Source: Sedimenticola sp. (lineage in GTDB: Bacteria; Pseudomonadota; Gammaproteobacteria; Chromatiales; Chromatiaceae). From it: a DNA stretch of 16,188 bases. A program made the translations under genes and the position numbers. The notes under the pieces were generated by a model. That model worked only from the letters and a program-made list of their open reading frames with translations, ran no database searches and had not been told where the DNA came from. Location: contig JAUUYI010000013.1 in the NCBI GenBank assembly GCA_030590525.1, positions 1 through 16,188 on the forward strand. The letters are read 5' to 3'. Numbering within the stretch: the first letter of the stretch is position 1; each line of letters starts with the position of its first letter. This document shows positions 1-7,332 of this stretch, in pieces.

Positions 1-14
1 CAGAATAACATCAT
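1..14 (-). CDS. ccmI: Start of probable ccmI (partial, cut by window edge)
   Basis: Only the first four codons are inside the window. On the minus strand an ATG at 14-12 overlaps the ccmH stop (13-11) in an ATGA arrangement, the same coupling used by several upstream ccm genes. The visible residues are Met-Met-Leu-Phe followed by a codon beginning TG. CcmI proteins, the apocytochrome c chaperones that follow CcmH in System I operons, often begin with a short Met-x-x-Phe-Trp stretch leading into a membrane helix. The assignment rests mainly on operon position; the remaining gene lies outside the window, so it is a reasonable guess and not proven. Confidence 0.5.
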
Positions 15-478
15 GATTTTTTAACGTTCGAGTTCTGATCGAGGAGGGAAGCGGCCCGGTCGTGGTCGGAGTTGCTCAACTCGGGCACCTGCTCACGGGC
101 CCGGCGGCGGATGAAGAGGATCAGCACCAGCACCCCGATACCCATAATGACAAAAGGCCCCAGCCACAACAGCAGGGTCGAGCTCTTCAACGGGGGGCGA
201 TAGAGCACGAAATCACCATAACGCTGGACCATGTAGTCGGCCACCTCTTGCTGAGTGGCACCCGACTCGACCATTTCATAGGTCTGCTGCCGCAGATCCT
301 GAGCCAGCTCTGCATTGGAATCCGCCAGATTCTGATTCTGACACACCAGGCAACGCAGTTCATCGATCAGGGTCTTGTAGGTCCGCTCTTTTTCAGGGTC
401 ATCGAAACTGTGGGCTTCGATTCCGGCAAACACCGGCCCCACTGTCAGCAACATCAACAATAACAACCAGCGTCGCAT
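11..478 (-). CDS. ccmH: Cytochrome c maturation protein CcmH (short form)
   Basis: CcmH is a periplasm-facing, membrane-anchored thiol oxidoreductase that helps keep the apocytochrome c CxxCH motif reduced for heme ligation. The 155-residue protein has a signal peptide (residues 1-18, cleavage likely after Val-Phe-Ala), the family's LRCLVCQNQ motif with the redox cysteines at 43 and 46, and one transmembrane helix at about 97-119 followed by a charged tail. It is the short type that lacks the fused TPR domain of E. coli CcmH, consistent with a separate ccmI next to it. The ATG at 478 overlaps the ccmG stop by one base (TGATG); a TTG at 481 would add one residue. Sure of the family. Confidence 0.95.
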   Translation of the reverse strand: MRRWLLLLMLLTVGPVFAGIEAHSFDDPEKERTYKTLIDELRCLVCQNQNLADSNAELAQDLRQQTYEMVESGATQQEVADYMVQRYGDFVLYRPPLKSSTLLLWLGPFVIMGIGVLVLILFIRRRAREQVPELSNSDHDRAASLLDQNSNVKKS

Positions 479-1014
479 CAATTTGGCTCCTTCAACAACC
501 GTTCCACCAGGGGACGGATGGTTTCATTCAGAGACTGCACCGTCACCGGGCCGATGTTCTTGTAGCGGATGATCCCTTTCTTATCCATCACAAAGGTCTC
601 AGGGACGCCATACACGCCCCAGTCGATGCCGACCCGTCCCTCGGCATCCACTGCAATGGCACTGTAGGGGTTACCCAAGCGTGCCAGCCAGATCTTGGCA
701 TCTGCTTCTGCATCCTTGTAGTTGAGACCGACGACATCCGCCAGGCCACTATTGGCAAAGTCGGTGATGATCCGGTGCTCGGCCCGGCAGGAGACGCACC
801 AGGAGGCGAACACGTTGAGCAGCCAGACCTTGCCCTTCATATCCTCCACCGAGATACGGGCCGTATCGTCATACAGCCGCGGCAAATCGAATGCCGGTGC
901 CGCCTTGTCGATCAATGGGGATGGCACCTCCTTAGGATCGAGAGTCAACCCGATGCCAAGAAAGATCACCAGGACCATAAAGATCCCAAGCGGTATCAGA
1001 TGGCGCGCTTTCAC
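478..1014 (-). CDS. ccmG: Thiol:disulfide interchange protein CcmG/DsbE
   Basis: A membrane-anchored periplasmic thioredoxin-fold protein that passes reducing equivalents to CcmH or apocytochrome c. The 178-residue product has one N-terminal membrane anchor (about 5-25), a TlpA/DsbE thioredoxin domain, the active site Trp72-Cys73-Val-Ser-Cys76, and the cis-proline loop Gly-Val-Pro138-Glu-Thr-Phe typical of DsbE. The start is GTG at 1014: an in-frame TGA lies three codons upstream, so nothing longer is possible. An AGGAG sits 11 bases ahead of it, which is a long spacing. An 81-base gap separates it from ccmF, the only break between ccmC and ccmH; I see no clear hairpin in it. Confidence 0.95.
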   Translation of the reverse strand: MKARHLIPLGIFMVLVIFLGIGLTLDPKEVPSPLIDKAAPAFDLPRLYDDTARISVEDMKGKVWLLNVFASWCVSCRAEHRIITDFANSGLADVVGLNYKDAEADAKIWLARLGNPYSAIAVDAEGRVGIDWGVYGVPETFVMDKKGIIRYKNIGPVTVQSLNETIRPLVERLLKEPN

Positions 1015-1095
1015 TCCGTTTCAATCTCCTGCAAGTTTCATCTGCTTGTCACGAACTCTGGTTCCCATCTCTGCGTGGGAGCCCGTTCAATAAGG

Positions 1096-3075
1096 TCAGG
1101 CGGAACCAACCACGACACCCTCCCTTTCGATCGCCCGGGCCTTGCGTGCCAGGCGGTAGTAGCGCCGATCGCTGGCTGCCAGCAGGCCACCCAGGCCCAT
1201 CAGCAGGCCTCCAAGCCAGATCCAGCGCACGAACGGTTTGTGATAGAGACGGACACTCCAGCTCCCCTGGTTGCCAAGAGGCTCACCCAGGGCTACGAAC
1301 AGATCCCGGGTCAGGGTGACATCGATACCCGCCTCGGTCATCGGCATACCGCTGCGATAATTACGCTTTTCCGGGTGCAGGGTGCTTACCACGGCCCCGT
1401 TCCTGCTGATCTCTACCACACCCCGGTCACCCTGATAGTTGGGCCCGACGAAATGCTCCGCCCCCTGGAACAGGAAGTCGTACCCCCCCAGGCTGTAACT
1501 CTGGCCCGGGTCCAGCCGCACATCCTTCTCCTGACTGTAGATAGATGTCAGGGTGATACCGACGATGAACACGGCGACGCCGGTGTGTGCCAGCATCATG
1601 CCAAAGCCACCGCGCGTCGTGGTGGTGATGGTCTGCCACAGGCTGCGGCGTCCGGCCGATCGTTCCAGCAGCCACAGCAGAGTGGTGAGAAAGACCCAGA
1701 TCGCCAGCACCAGACCCAGGGCGGCAAACCAGCTGAAGCGGGGAGCCAGCAGGGCAGGCAGGGCAAGCCCCGCTACCAGGCTGATGACAGCAGGGATGCG
1801 GATCTTCCGGATCAACCCCGGCACACTGTCCTGCTTCCAGCGCACCAGCGGGCCTATTCCCATCAGGATGGCCAGCGGGATGGTCAGCGGGATGAAAACG
1901 CTGTTGAAATAGGGCGGCCCGACGGAGATCTTACCTGCACCCAGCGCATCCAGGATCAACGGGTAGAGGGTGCCGAGCAGGATGCTGGCGGCGGTCACCA
2001 CCAGGAACACGTTATTCAGCAGCAGCCCGGTCTCCCGGGAGAACAGATCGAACTTCACCGTGCTGCGGATCTGCGGGGCCCGCCAGGAGTAGAGCGCCAG
2101 CGAGCCTCCGATCGCCACCCCGAGAAAGAGCAGGATGAAGACCCCCCGCTCCGGATCAGTGGCGAAGGCGTGTACCGAGGTGAGTACGCCGGAACGGACC
2201 AGGAAGGTCCCCAGCAGACTGAGAGAGAAGGCGAAGATCGCCAGCAGCACGGTCCAGGCCTTGAAGGCACCCCGCTTTTCGGTCACCGCCAGCGAATGAA
2301 TCAGGGCGGTACCCACCAGCCAGGGCATAAAAGAGGCGTTCTCCACCGGATCCCAGAACCACCAGCCGCCCCAGCCCAGTTCATAGTAAGCCCACCAGCT
2401 GCCGAGCGTGATACCCAGGGTCAGGAACACCCAGGCGATATTGGTCCAGGGGCGTGACCAGCGGGCCCAGGCGGCATCCAGCCGACCACCCAGCATGGCC
2501 GCGATGGCAAAGGCAAAGGCGACGGAAAAGCCCACATATCCCATGTAGAGCATGGGTGGATGAATGGCCAGTCCCGGATCCTGCAGCAGTGGATTCAGAT
2601 CCCTGCCCTCCAGCGGTGGATTGGTCAGTCGGGCAAAGGGGTTTGAGGTGAGCAGCATAAACAGCAGAAAACCCACACTCACCATCCCCATGACACCCAC
2701 CACCCGGGCCAGCATCACCTCCGGCACGCTGCGACTGAACAGGACCACCGCACCGGTCCAGATGGCGAGAGTCAGCGCCCACAGCAGCAGCGACCCCTCG
2801 TGGGCACCCCAGACTCCGGAGACCTTGTACAGGATCGGGAGCAGGGTGTTGGAGTTGGTCGCCACATACACCACGGAGAAGTCACTGACCAGAAAGGCGT
2901 AGGTGAGACAGCCGAAGGAGATCAGCATGAACAGCAGCTGAGCCAGTGCCGCCGGCCGGGCCAGGGCCACCCAGGAATGGATACCCCGGTGGGCCCCGAA
3001 CACAGGGAAGGTGGCCTGTACCAGCGCCATACAGAGCGCCAGGATGAGTGCGATGTGCCCGAGTTCAGGGATCAT
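1096..3075 (-). CDS. ccmF: Heme lyase subunit CcmF
   Basis: CcmF is the integral membrane core of the cytochrome c heme lyase; it takes heme from holo-CcmE and, with CcmH/CcmI, attaches it to apocytochrome c. The 659-residue protein matches the family length and is multi-helical. The WWD heme-handling signature is at 234-252 (Trp235, Trp238, Trp239, Trp241-Asp242-Pro). Candidate heme-ligand histidines are His172 (in the [10 protein letters not shown] motif), His260, His302 and His497 (in MLAHTGVAV), close to the four known in E. coli CcmF. The start ATG overlaps the ccmE stop by 4 bases (ATGA). Intact, with no odd features. Confidence 0.97.
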   Translation of the reverse strand: MIPELGHIALILALCMALVQATFPVFGAHRGIHSWVALARPAALAQLLFMLISFGCLTYAFLVSDFSVVYVATNSNTLLPILYKVSGVWGAHEGSLLLWALTLAIWTGAVVLFSRSVPEVMLARVVGVMGMVSVGFLLFMLLTSNPFARLTNPPLEGRDLNPLLQDPGLAIHPPMLYMGYVGFSVAFAFAIAAMLGGRLDAAWARWSRPWTNIAWVFLTLGITLGSWWAYYELGWGGWWFWDPVENASFMPWLVGTALIHSLAVTEKRGAFKAWTVLLAIFAFSLSLLGTFLVRSGVLTSVHAFATDPERGVFILLFLGVAIGGSLALYSWRAPQIRSTVKFDLFSRETGLLLNNVFLVVTAASILLGTLYPLILDALGAGKISVGPPYFNSVFIPLTIPLAILMGIGPLVRWKQDSVPGLIRKIRIPAVISLVAGLALPALLAPRFSWFAALGLVLAIWVFLTTLLWLLERSAGRRSLWQTITTTTRGGFGMMLAHTGVAVFIVGITLTSIYSQEKDVRLDPGQSYSLGGYDFLFQGAEHFVGPNYQGDRGVVEISRNGAVVSTLHPEKRNYRSGMPMTEAGIDVTLTRDLFVALGEPLGNQGSWSVRLYHKPFVRWIWLGGLLMGLGGLLAASDRRYYRLARKARAIEREGVVVGSA

Positions 3076-3521
3076 AGGTTGGTGGTTCCCGGGGTGCCTG
3101 CCTGGTGGGACTTCTCGAGGGCATCCGCCACCTCTGGCGGCATATAATTCTCATCGTGTTTGGCCAGCACTTCATCGGCCACGAATATGCCATTCTCATT
3201 CAGGCGACCCTGGGCGATGACCCCCTGTCCCTCTGAAAAAAGGTCGGGCAGGATGCCGGTGTACTCCACGTTTATTTTGTGGGCATTGTCAGTGACGACG
3301 AAACGCACTGTCATCTCCTGACCTCGCTGCAGACTCCCGCTCTCCACCAGTCCGCCGAGACGGAACACATGCCCTTCCGGCGCCTTGTGCTCTGCCACCT
3401 CCGAGGGCGAGAAGAAGTAGGAGAGGTTGTTTTCCAGTGCATTGAGCACCAGCCAGGCAGCCAGACCGAGACCGGCGAGACCCACCAACAGGAACCCTAA
3501 ACGCTTGTGTCTGGCTTTCAT
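3072..3521 (-). CDS. ccmE: Heme chaperone CcmE
   Basis: Periplasmic heme chaperone, held by one N-terminal membrane helix (about 8-28), that binds heme covalently and delivers it to CcmF. The 149-residue product is an OB-fold beta-barrel protein with the family motif [13 protein letters not shown]: His122 is the expected covalent heme attachment residue and Tyr126 the expected iron ligand. This is the canonical histidine type, not the CxxxY type of archaea and some delta-proteobacteria. The C-terminal tail after about residue 130 is flexible and polar, as usual. The ATG overlaps the ccmD stop by 4 bases, and its own stop overlaps the ccmF start by 4 bases. Confidence 0.97.
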   Translation of the reverse strand: MKARHKRLGFLLVGLAGLGLAAWLVLNALENNLSYFFSPSEVAEHKAPEGHVFRLGGLVESGSLQRGQEMTVRFVVTDNAHKINVEYTGILPDLFSEGQGVIAQGRLNENGIFVADEVLAKHDENYMPPEVADALEKSHQAGTPGTTNL

Positions 3522-3688
3522 CTTTCCACCTCTTTCATCCGAACGATGCGGGAAACCCGCTGCAGCACGGCGCGCCTGCGCCTGTGAACCAGTATCGGTT
3601 CCATGATCATAAACAGGGCGGTAACCCCAAAAGAGCCCCAGACATAGAGCCCGTAACCACCCATGTAGAGAAATTCAGACAGGCTCAC
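3518..3688 (-). CDS. ccmD: Heme exporter accessory protein CcmD
   Basis: CcmD is a tiny membrane protein that associates with CcmABC and is needed to release holo-CcmE from the complex. The 56-residue product starts at GTG 3688, which overlaps the ccmC stop by 4 bases (GTGA), and its stop overlaps the ccmE start by 4 bases. It shows the family pattern: a short N-terminus with a GGYGLYVW stretch, one membrane helix (about 10-31), then a basic cytoplasmic segment with four consecutive arginines at 36-39. The same frame is open further upstream, but that stretch lies inside ccmC and is not part of the gene. Confidence 0.92.
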   Translation of the reverse strand: MSLSEFLYMGGYGLYVWGSFGVTALFMIMEPILVHRRRRAVLQRVSRIVRMKEVER

Positions 3689-4434
3689 CCGCGCACCTCC
3701 GGCAACTCGCTGACCCAGGTGGTATCGCGCTCCCGCTCCAGGATAATGGAGCGGACCCGCGCCAGTGAGACGGCGATAGAGTAGGCCCAGAAGCCCAGCG
3801 TCATGATCAGCATGGTCCAGAGCATGACCTGCCCCATGCTGGAACCCTTGGTGATGGAGACTGAAGCCCCCTGGTGCAGGGTATTCCACCACTTGACCGA
3901 GAAATAGATGATCGGGATATTTACCACGCCCACCAGCGCCAGGATGGCCCCGGCCCGATCCGCCCGACGAGGATCGTCGATGGCGCCCTGCAGGGCGATG
4001 AACCCTATATACAGGAAGAGCAGGATCAACTCAGAAGTGAGCCGGGCATCCCACACCCACCAGGCACCCCACATGGGCTTGCCCCAGAAGGCGCCGGTCC
4101 AGAGGGCGAGGAAGGCGAACATGGCCCCGGTAGGCGCCAGAGCCTTGGCCATCATGGCTGAAAGCCGGGTGTTGAATACCAGACCCAGACCGGACCACAC
4201 GGCCATGACCACATAGATGAACATGGACATCCAGGCTGCGGGCACATGAACGAAAATGATGCGATAGCCCTCCCCCTGCTTATAGTCGGTGGGCGCAATG
4301 AAGAAGCTCATGTAGAGCCCGACGCCGATCAACACCAGGGCGATCACGCTGAACAGGGGCACCAGCCGCCCGGCCAGGGGATAGTAGGTGGCTGGGGAGG
4401 AGAATTTAAACCAATTGATCAGCCTGGAATTCAT
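3685..4434 (-). CDS. ccmC: Heme exporter protein CcmC
   Basis: CcmC is a six-helix membrane protein that presents heme to CcmE in the periplasm. The 249-residue product has the tryptophan-rich WWD motif at 118-129 (WGKPMWGAWWVWD), the conserved His63 in a HVPAAW stretch and His187 in WWNTLHQG, the usual axial heme ligands. The length fits the family. The ATG at 4434 has no clear Shine-Dalgarno sequence. It overlaps by 4 bases the stop of a small open frame (4431-4649) in the preceding gap, so coupled initiation from that frame or from readthrough translation is possible but unproven. Its own stop overlaps the ccmD start. Confidence 0.97.
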   Translation of the reverse strand: MNSRLINWFKFSSPATYYPLAGRLVPLFSVIALVLIGVGLYMSFFIAPTDYKQGEGYRIIFVHVPAAWMSMFIYVVMAVWSGLGLVFNTRLSAMMAKALAPTGAMFAFLALWTGAFWGKPMWGAWWVWDARLTSELILLFLYIGFIALQGAIDDPRRADRAGAILALVGVVNIPIIYFSVKWWNTLHQGASVSITKGSSMGQVMLWTMLIMTLGFWAYSIAVSLARVRSIILERERDTTWVSELPEVRG

Positions 4435-4694
4435 GGGTCGGATTTCAGCAGTTCATTACAAAACAGGAAAACAGGCCGCGCTGCCAGAGCAGTAGCGACG
4501 GAGCATCGCAGGTTACACTCTGCCCCACTTTTATCAAGAGCTATTGTCATTTCCCACACCCGATACACGGTTATGAAGGGCGCATATCCAATCAACTTTC
4601 TCGCCCCCTGACGGAAGGTTGGGATGTGAGACACCCGCCCTTTCGCCATAGCGCACTTCAGACATTTGATGGGTATTCTGCTGTTTGGTTCCCA
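4431..4694 (-). other. ccmB-ccmC gap with a doubtful small frame
   Basis: A 260-base gap breaks the otherwise tightly packed ccm operon. A minus-strand frame at 4649-4431 could encode 72 residues; it ends in an ATGA overlap with ccmC. The peptide is not recognised, has no membrane segment or clear motif, and its start has only a weak upstream GAAGTG. It may be chance or a coupling leader. A TTGATA at about 30 bases before a TGTAAC is suggestive of a promoter but the spacing is wrong. I see no strong hairpin or repeat here. Confidence 0.25.
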
Positions 4695-5363
4695 CTACTC
4701 TGCAGAAATCCGCAGGGCGGCTGAGGCAGCCAGTGGAGAAAAGAGCAGTGACAACACCAGCAGTGCCCCCAGCATGGAGAGATGCCCCTGTTCCCCCAGG
4801 CCGGAGACATTCGCCTCCACCGCGCCGGCACCGAAGATCAACACCGGGATACAGAGTGGCAACACCAGCAGCGAGACCAGCACCCCACCGCCACGCAGGC
4901 CCAGAGTCAGCGCCGCGCCGATTGCTCCGATCAGGCTCAAAGCCGGGGTGCCCAGCAGCAGCGAGACCACCAGTACGCCAAGGGCCTCCGGAGAGAGGTC
5001 ATATTGCAGACCCAGCAGCGGCGCCACGATCGCCAGTGGCAGCCCGGTCACCAGCCAGTGGGCCGTCACCTTGCCCAACACCAGCAGCGACAGGGGCTGA
5101 GGCACCAGCAGCATCTGCTCCAGGGTGCCATCTTCGAAGTCGGCGGCGAACAGGCGCTCCAGCGCCAGCATGGAGGCCAGCAGCGCTGCCACCCAGACCA
5201 CGCCGGGCGCAATCAGGCGCAGCGTATTCATCTCCGGCCCGATGCCCAGGGGAAACAGACTGACCACGATGACGAAGAAAAACAGGGTGGTAAAGAGATC
5301 GCTGCGCCGGCGCATGGCCAGGGTAATATCGCGCCGGACTATGATCAGAAAGGCCTCAAACAT
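4695..5363 (-). CDS. ccmB: Heme exporter protein CcmB
   Basis: CcmB is the membrane subunit paired with the CcmA ATPase; the CcmAB ATPase drives release of heme-loaded CcmE from CcmC. The 222-residue product is the expected length and is made of about six hydrophobic helices. It starts with a short amphipathic segment rich in arginine (residues 10-20), and contains the family's conserved cytoplasmic stretch around ERLFAADFEDGTLEQ (about 69-83), followed by LVLGKVTAHW. Its start codon lies inside the end of ccmA (8-base overlap). The stop is followed by an unusual 260-base gap before ccmC. Confidence 0.96.
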   Translation of the reverse strand: MFEAFLIIVRRDITLAMRRRSDLFTTLFFFVIVVSLFPLGIGPEMNTLRLIAPGVVWVAALLASMLALERLFAADFEDGTLEQMLLVPQPLSLLVLGKVTAHWLVTGLPLAIVAPLLGLQYDLSPEALGVLVVSLLLGTPALSLIGAIGAALTLGLRGGGVLVSLLVLPLCIPVLIFGAGAVEANVSGLGEQGHLSMLGALLVLSLLFSPLAASAALRISAE

Positions 5364-5991
5364 CCCCGTCCCCTTTCCAGCCCAGCTGGAGTTGTTTCAC
5401 CTGACCCCGGGTCAGGCTCACCTCCTGATGTGTGGTGAGAATCACCATCCCTGCCCGTTCGACATGGGATCGAATCACTGTCTGCAGAAAACCAACCGCC
5501 GCCTTGTCCAGAGCGGTGAAGGGTTCATCCAGTATCCAGAGGGGTGATGCATGGAGCAGCAGCCGCGCCAGCGACACCCGCCGCTTCTGCCCCTGGGAGA
5601 GCACCCGGACCGGCAGGTCTTCACACCCCTTCAACCCCATCTGCTCCAGTGCATCCCAGGCCTTCGCCTCACTGACCGCAATACCATCGAGCACACAGGA
5701 GATACGCAGGTTCTCGACCCCGGTAAGATCGTCCTTGATACCGTTCCGGTGGCCAACGTAGGCCAGTTCCCGGTTGAACTCCTCACCCAACCGCCGGATA
5801 TCGGTGCCATTCCACTGCACCTCACCCGCCGTGGGCCTGATCAGGCCGCAAATCGCCCGCATCAGTGTGGTTTTACCGCTACCGTTGTGCCCATGCAGGT
5901 GCAGCAACTCCCCCGACTCGAGGGAAAACGCCAGCCCCGAGAAGAGCCGGCGGTCTCCGCGCACGCACTCCAGGTCCACGATTTCAAGCAT
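5356..5991 (-). CDS. ccmA: Heme exporter ATP-binding protein CcmA
   Basis: Cytoplasmic ABC-type ATPase of the CcmAB complex. The 211-residue product carries all ABC motifs: Walker A GHNGSGKT at 34-41, signature LSQGQKRR at 131-138, Walker B LWILDEP at 151-157, and the switch histidine His188 in a TTHQE stretch. The signature LSQGQ and the following basic residues are typical of CcmA. It is the first gene of the operon; the ATG at 5991 is preceded by a GGA about 7 bases upstream (a weak ribosome site), and a perfect minus-10 box lies 42 bases upstream. Overlaps ccmB by 8 bases. Confidence 0.97.
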   Translation of the reverse strand: MLEIVDLECVRGDRRLFSGLAFSLESGELLHLHGHNGSGKTTLMRAICGLIRPTAGEVQWNGTDIRRLGEEFNRELAYVGHRNGIKDDLTGVENLRISCVLDGIAVSEAKAWDALEQMGLKGCEDLPVRVLSQGQKRRVSLARLLLHASPLWILDEPFTALDKAAVGFLQTVIRSHVERAGMVILTTHQEVSLTRGQVKQLQLGWKGDGDV

Positions 5992-6033
5992 TCAGATTTC
6001 CATACAGGGATCGGATCAAAAGGGGAATTCTAC

Positions 6034-6062
6034 ATTATAAGCAGGACCAAGGACCGAGGAAA
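6034..6062 (-). promoter_or_regulatory. Probable ccm operon promoter
   Basis: A perfect TATAAT on the minus strand (6039-6034) lies 42 bases upstream of the ccmA ATG. The hexamer 17 bases before it (6062-6057) is TTTCCT, a poor minus-35, so activity may need an activator. No extended minus-10 TG is present at the right place. The site lies just after the end of the regulator gene on the same strand. Confidence 0.5.
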
Positions 6063-6078
6063 AACAGATCCTGCCCGC

Positions 6079-6741
6079 TCAGGTTATCTCGACTGGTAGT
6101 CCTTCTAATTGCCATTCGGGAAGCCCCCCTTCCAGTCTTCGAGCTTTGATGCCTTTCTGCCGCAATATTGAAACGGCATCGAACGCCAGCACGCAATGCG
6201 GTCCGCGGCAGTAGGCGACAATCTCCTGGTCAGGATTCAGCTCATGTAGACGTTTTTCCAATTCCTCCAGCGGAATATTGACCGCCCCCGGCAAGTGCCC
6301 CGCTTCATACTCCTCTGGCGGACGTACATCCAGAACTGACACAAGACCATCCCGGACCCTCTCCAGCAACTGGTCTGCGGGCACCGGTTCCAGGCTGTCT
6401 TTGACTATAAGATAGTCATCGATCAGGCGATTGACATCGGCCAGACGACGCTCTGCAACCTCCCTCAGAGAGCTGAGTAGCGCCGCTACATCCATACCAC
6501 TCAACCGATAGTAAACCTTGTGGCCCTCCTTCCGATTCTCTACTAAACCCGCCTGCCTAAGCTGCTGGAGATGCTGTGAGGTATTGGCCACAGTGAGACC
6601 GGAAACCCGGGCCAAGGCATCCACACTGCGTTCTCCTTGGGCCAGAAACTCCAGCAATTCAAGCCGGTAACCATTACTCATCGCCTTGGCGACACGGGCA
6701 AATTGGCTGAAAAGATCGTGTTTGAAATTACCGGTTGACAT
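6079..6741 (-). CDS. ArsR-family regulator fused to a rhodanese domain
   Basis: A cytoplasmic transcription factor with a C-terminal sulfurtransferase-like domain. Residues 1-100 form a winged helix-turn-helix of the ArsR type (recognition region near SGLTVANTSQHLQQL, 47-61, and a wing with KEGHKVYYRL, 71-80). Residues about 120-218 form a rhodanese domain with LDVRPPEEYEAGHLPGAVNIP (137-157) and the active-site loop Cys178-Arg-Gly-Pro-His-Cys183. The protein has only these two cysteines: the HTH has none, so it lacks the ELCVCDL metal site of ArsR and the cysteine pair of SqrR/BigR. ATG 6741 follows a GGTGG; GTG 6747 would add two residues. A palindrome 17 bases upstream may be its operator. 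The target is unknown; a role in sulfur-species sensing is inferred from the family. Confidence 0.9.
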   Translation of the reverse strand: MSTGNFKHDLFSQFARVAKAMSNGYRLELLEFLAQGERSVDALARVSGLTVANTSQHLQQLRQAGLVENRKEGHKVYYRLSGMDVAALLSSLREVAERRLADVNRLIDDYLIVKDSLEPVPADQLLERVRDGLVSVLDVRPPEEYEAGHLPGAVNIPLEELEKRLHELNPDQEIVAYCRGPHCVLAFDAVSILRQKGIKARRLEGGLPEWQLEGLPVEIT

Positions 6742-6757
6742 ATCCACCCACCCGACT

Positions 6758-6771
6758 AATTCTCAAGTATT
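6758..6771. promoter_or_regulatory. Candidate operator of the ArsR-rhodanese regulator
   Basis: An imperfect 14-base palindrome AATTCTCAAGTATT (AATnCT-nn-AGnATT) lies 17 bases upstream of the regulator's ATG and beside an AT-rich TATATA stretch (6773-6778) that could be its minus-10 box. ArsR-family repressors usually bind such short AT-rich palindromes over their own promoter. The site lies between the regulator and the divergent sterol desaturase fragment, so it could have served both. Confidence 0.4.
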
Positions 6772-6782
6772 CTATATATCTA

Positions 6783-6812
6783 TTGATTTGGTGATTTACA
6801 CAGAAATTATAG
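6783..6812 (+). promoter_or_regulatory. Possible promoter of the sterol desaturase fragment
   Basis: TTGATT (6783-6788) and TTATAG (6807-6812) are separated by 18 bases and lie just ahead of a GGAGG ribosome site at 6826-6830. The match is moderate and the region is AT-rich, so chance is possible. Confidence 0.3.
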
Positions 6813-6840
6813 CAGAATTCAAGCTGGAGGAAAGTTGAGC

Positions 6841-7173
6841 ATGAACTGGCATGATTGGATTCCTGGCAATGAACTACCCATTCGCCTGAGCTTTTTCTTT
6901 GGCATCTTTGCCGTCATGGCGATCGGGGAAATCGTCTCTCCCTGCCGCGTCGTCACCGTTTCCAAGGGCGTTCACTGGGTCAACAAGCTGGGGTTGGTCT
7001 TTCTCAAAAGTTTTATCCTGCGGACAACAAGGATGGAAAGTAAAGCACTCTGGAAAAACCGATCGCATTGGTCTGCACCACTGATCGACGCGGATAAGAA
7101 GCGGGTTTCAGTCTGTTTTAGGTTTTCATTCGCGTTCAATCCATGTGATCCGCGGCTGAAGGTTTTCTCATGA
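6841..7173 (+). pseudogene. Truncated sterol desaturase/fatty acid hydroxylase, N-terminal fragment
   Basis: The first about 60 residues (6841-7023) look like the start of a sterol desaturase family membrane enzyme: a hydrophobic helix with RLSFFFGIFAVMAIGEI, then SPCRVVTVSKGVHWVNKLG, then a second helix start ending FILR. In intact relatives the protein continues for more than 200 residues with several membrane helices and the histidine clusters HxxxH and HxxHH that bind two irons. Here none of these exists; after 7023 the frame runs on for about 49 unrelated polar residues to a stop at 7173. I read it as a gene remnant cut by a deletion or insertion. GGAGG at 6826-6830 supports a start at ATG 6841 or TTG 6835. 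Divergent from the ArsR-rhodanese gene. Confidence 0.6.
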
Positions 7174-7332
7174 CAGGGCTGAGTTGCAAGAAGGTGAGCG
7201 ATATCGTGTGAAAATCGAGCTGTATCAACCACTAGGATCCTTGCGGATAACGGACGGCAACGCTACGATGGCTTGCGGTCAGGGGAATATCCCGGACGCG
7301 GTGGCTATAACGAATCGAATAGGGGAACGGAG
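7024..7332. other. Non-coding, apparently degraded stretch before the porin
   Basis: About 300 bases with no convincing gene on either strand. It follows the break point of the sterol desaturase fragment. The stretch around 7085-7170 (GCGGATAAGAAGCGGG... CCGCGGCTGAAGG) reads like the decayed dispersed phrase often found between genes in proteobacteria, but I cannot confirm that without a search. A small frame at 7184 onward is unrecognised. The last 90 bases hold the putative porin promoter and ribosome site. Confidence 0.4.
7241..7269 (+). promoter_or_regulatory. Possible promoter of the porin/glp cluster
   Basis: TTGCGG (7241-7246) and TACGAT (7264-7269) are spaced by exactly 17 bases and lie about 65 bases upstream of the porin ATG. 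Each hexamer matches the sigma-70 consensus only in part (3 and 4 of 6). A small palindrome GGGAATATCCC at 7283-7293 follows and could be a regulator site. Confidence 0.3.

Noticed and set aside
775..2457. A very long open frame on the plus strand (560 codons).
   Set aside because: It lies antisense to ccmG and ccmF, whose motifs are unmistakable. The predicted peptide is rich in Gln, Gly, Arg and His without a recognisable domain, as expected for an antisense shadow in GC-rich DNA.
6050..6076. A rho-independent terminator after the ArsR-rhodanese gene (CCTG...CAGG followed by GTTTTT on the minus strand).
   Set aside because: The stem is only 4 base pairs and the T-run is short and displaced; too weak to claim.
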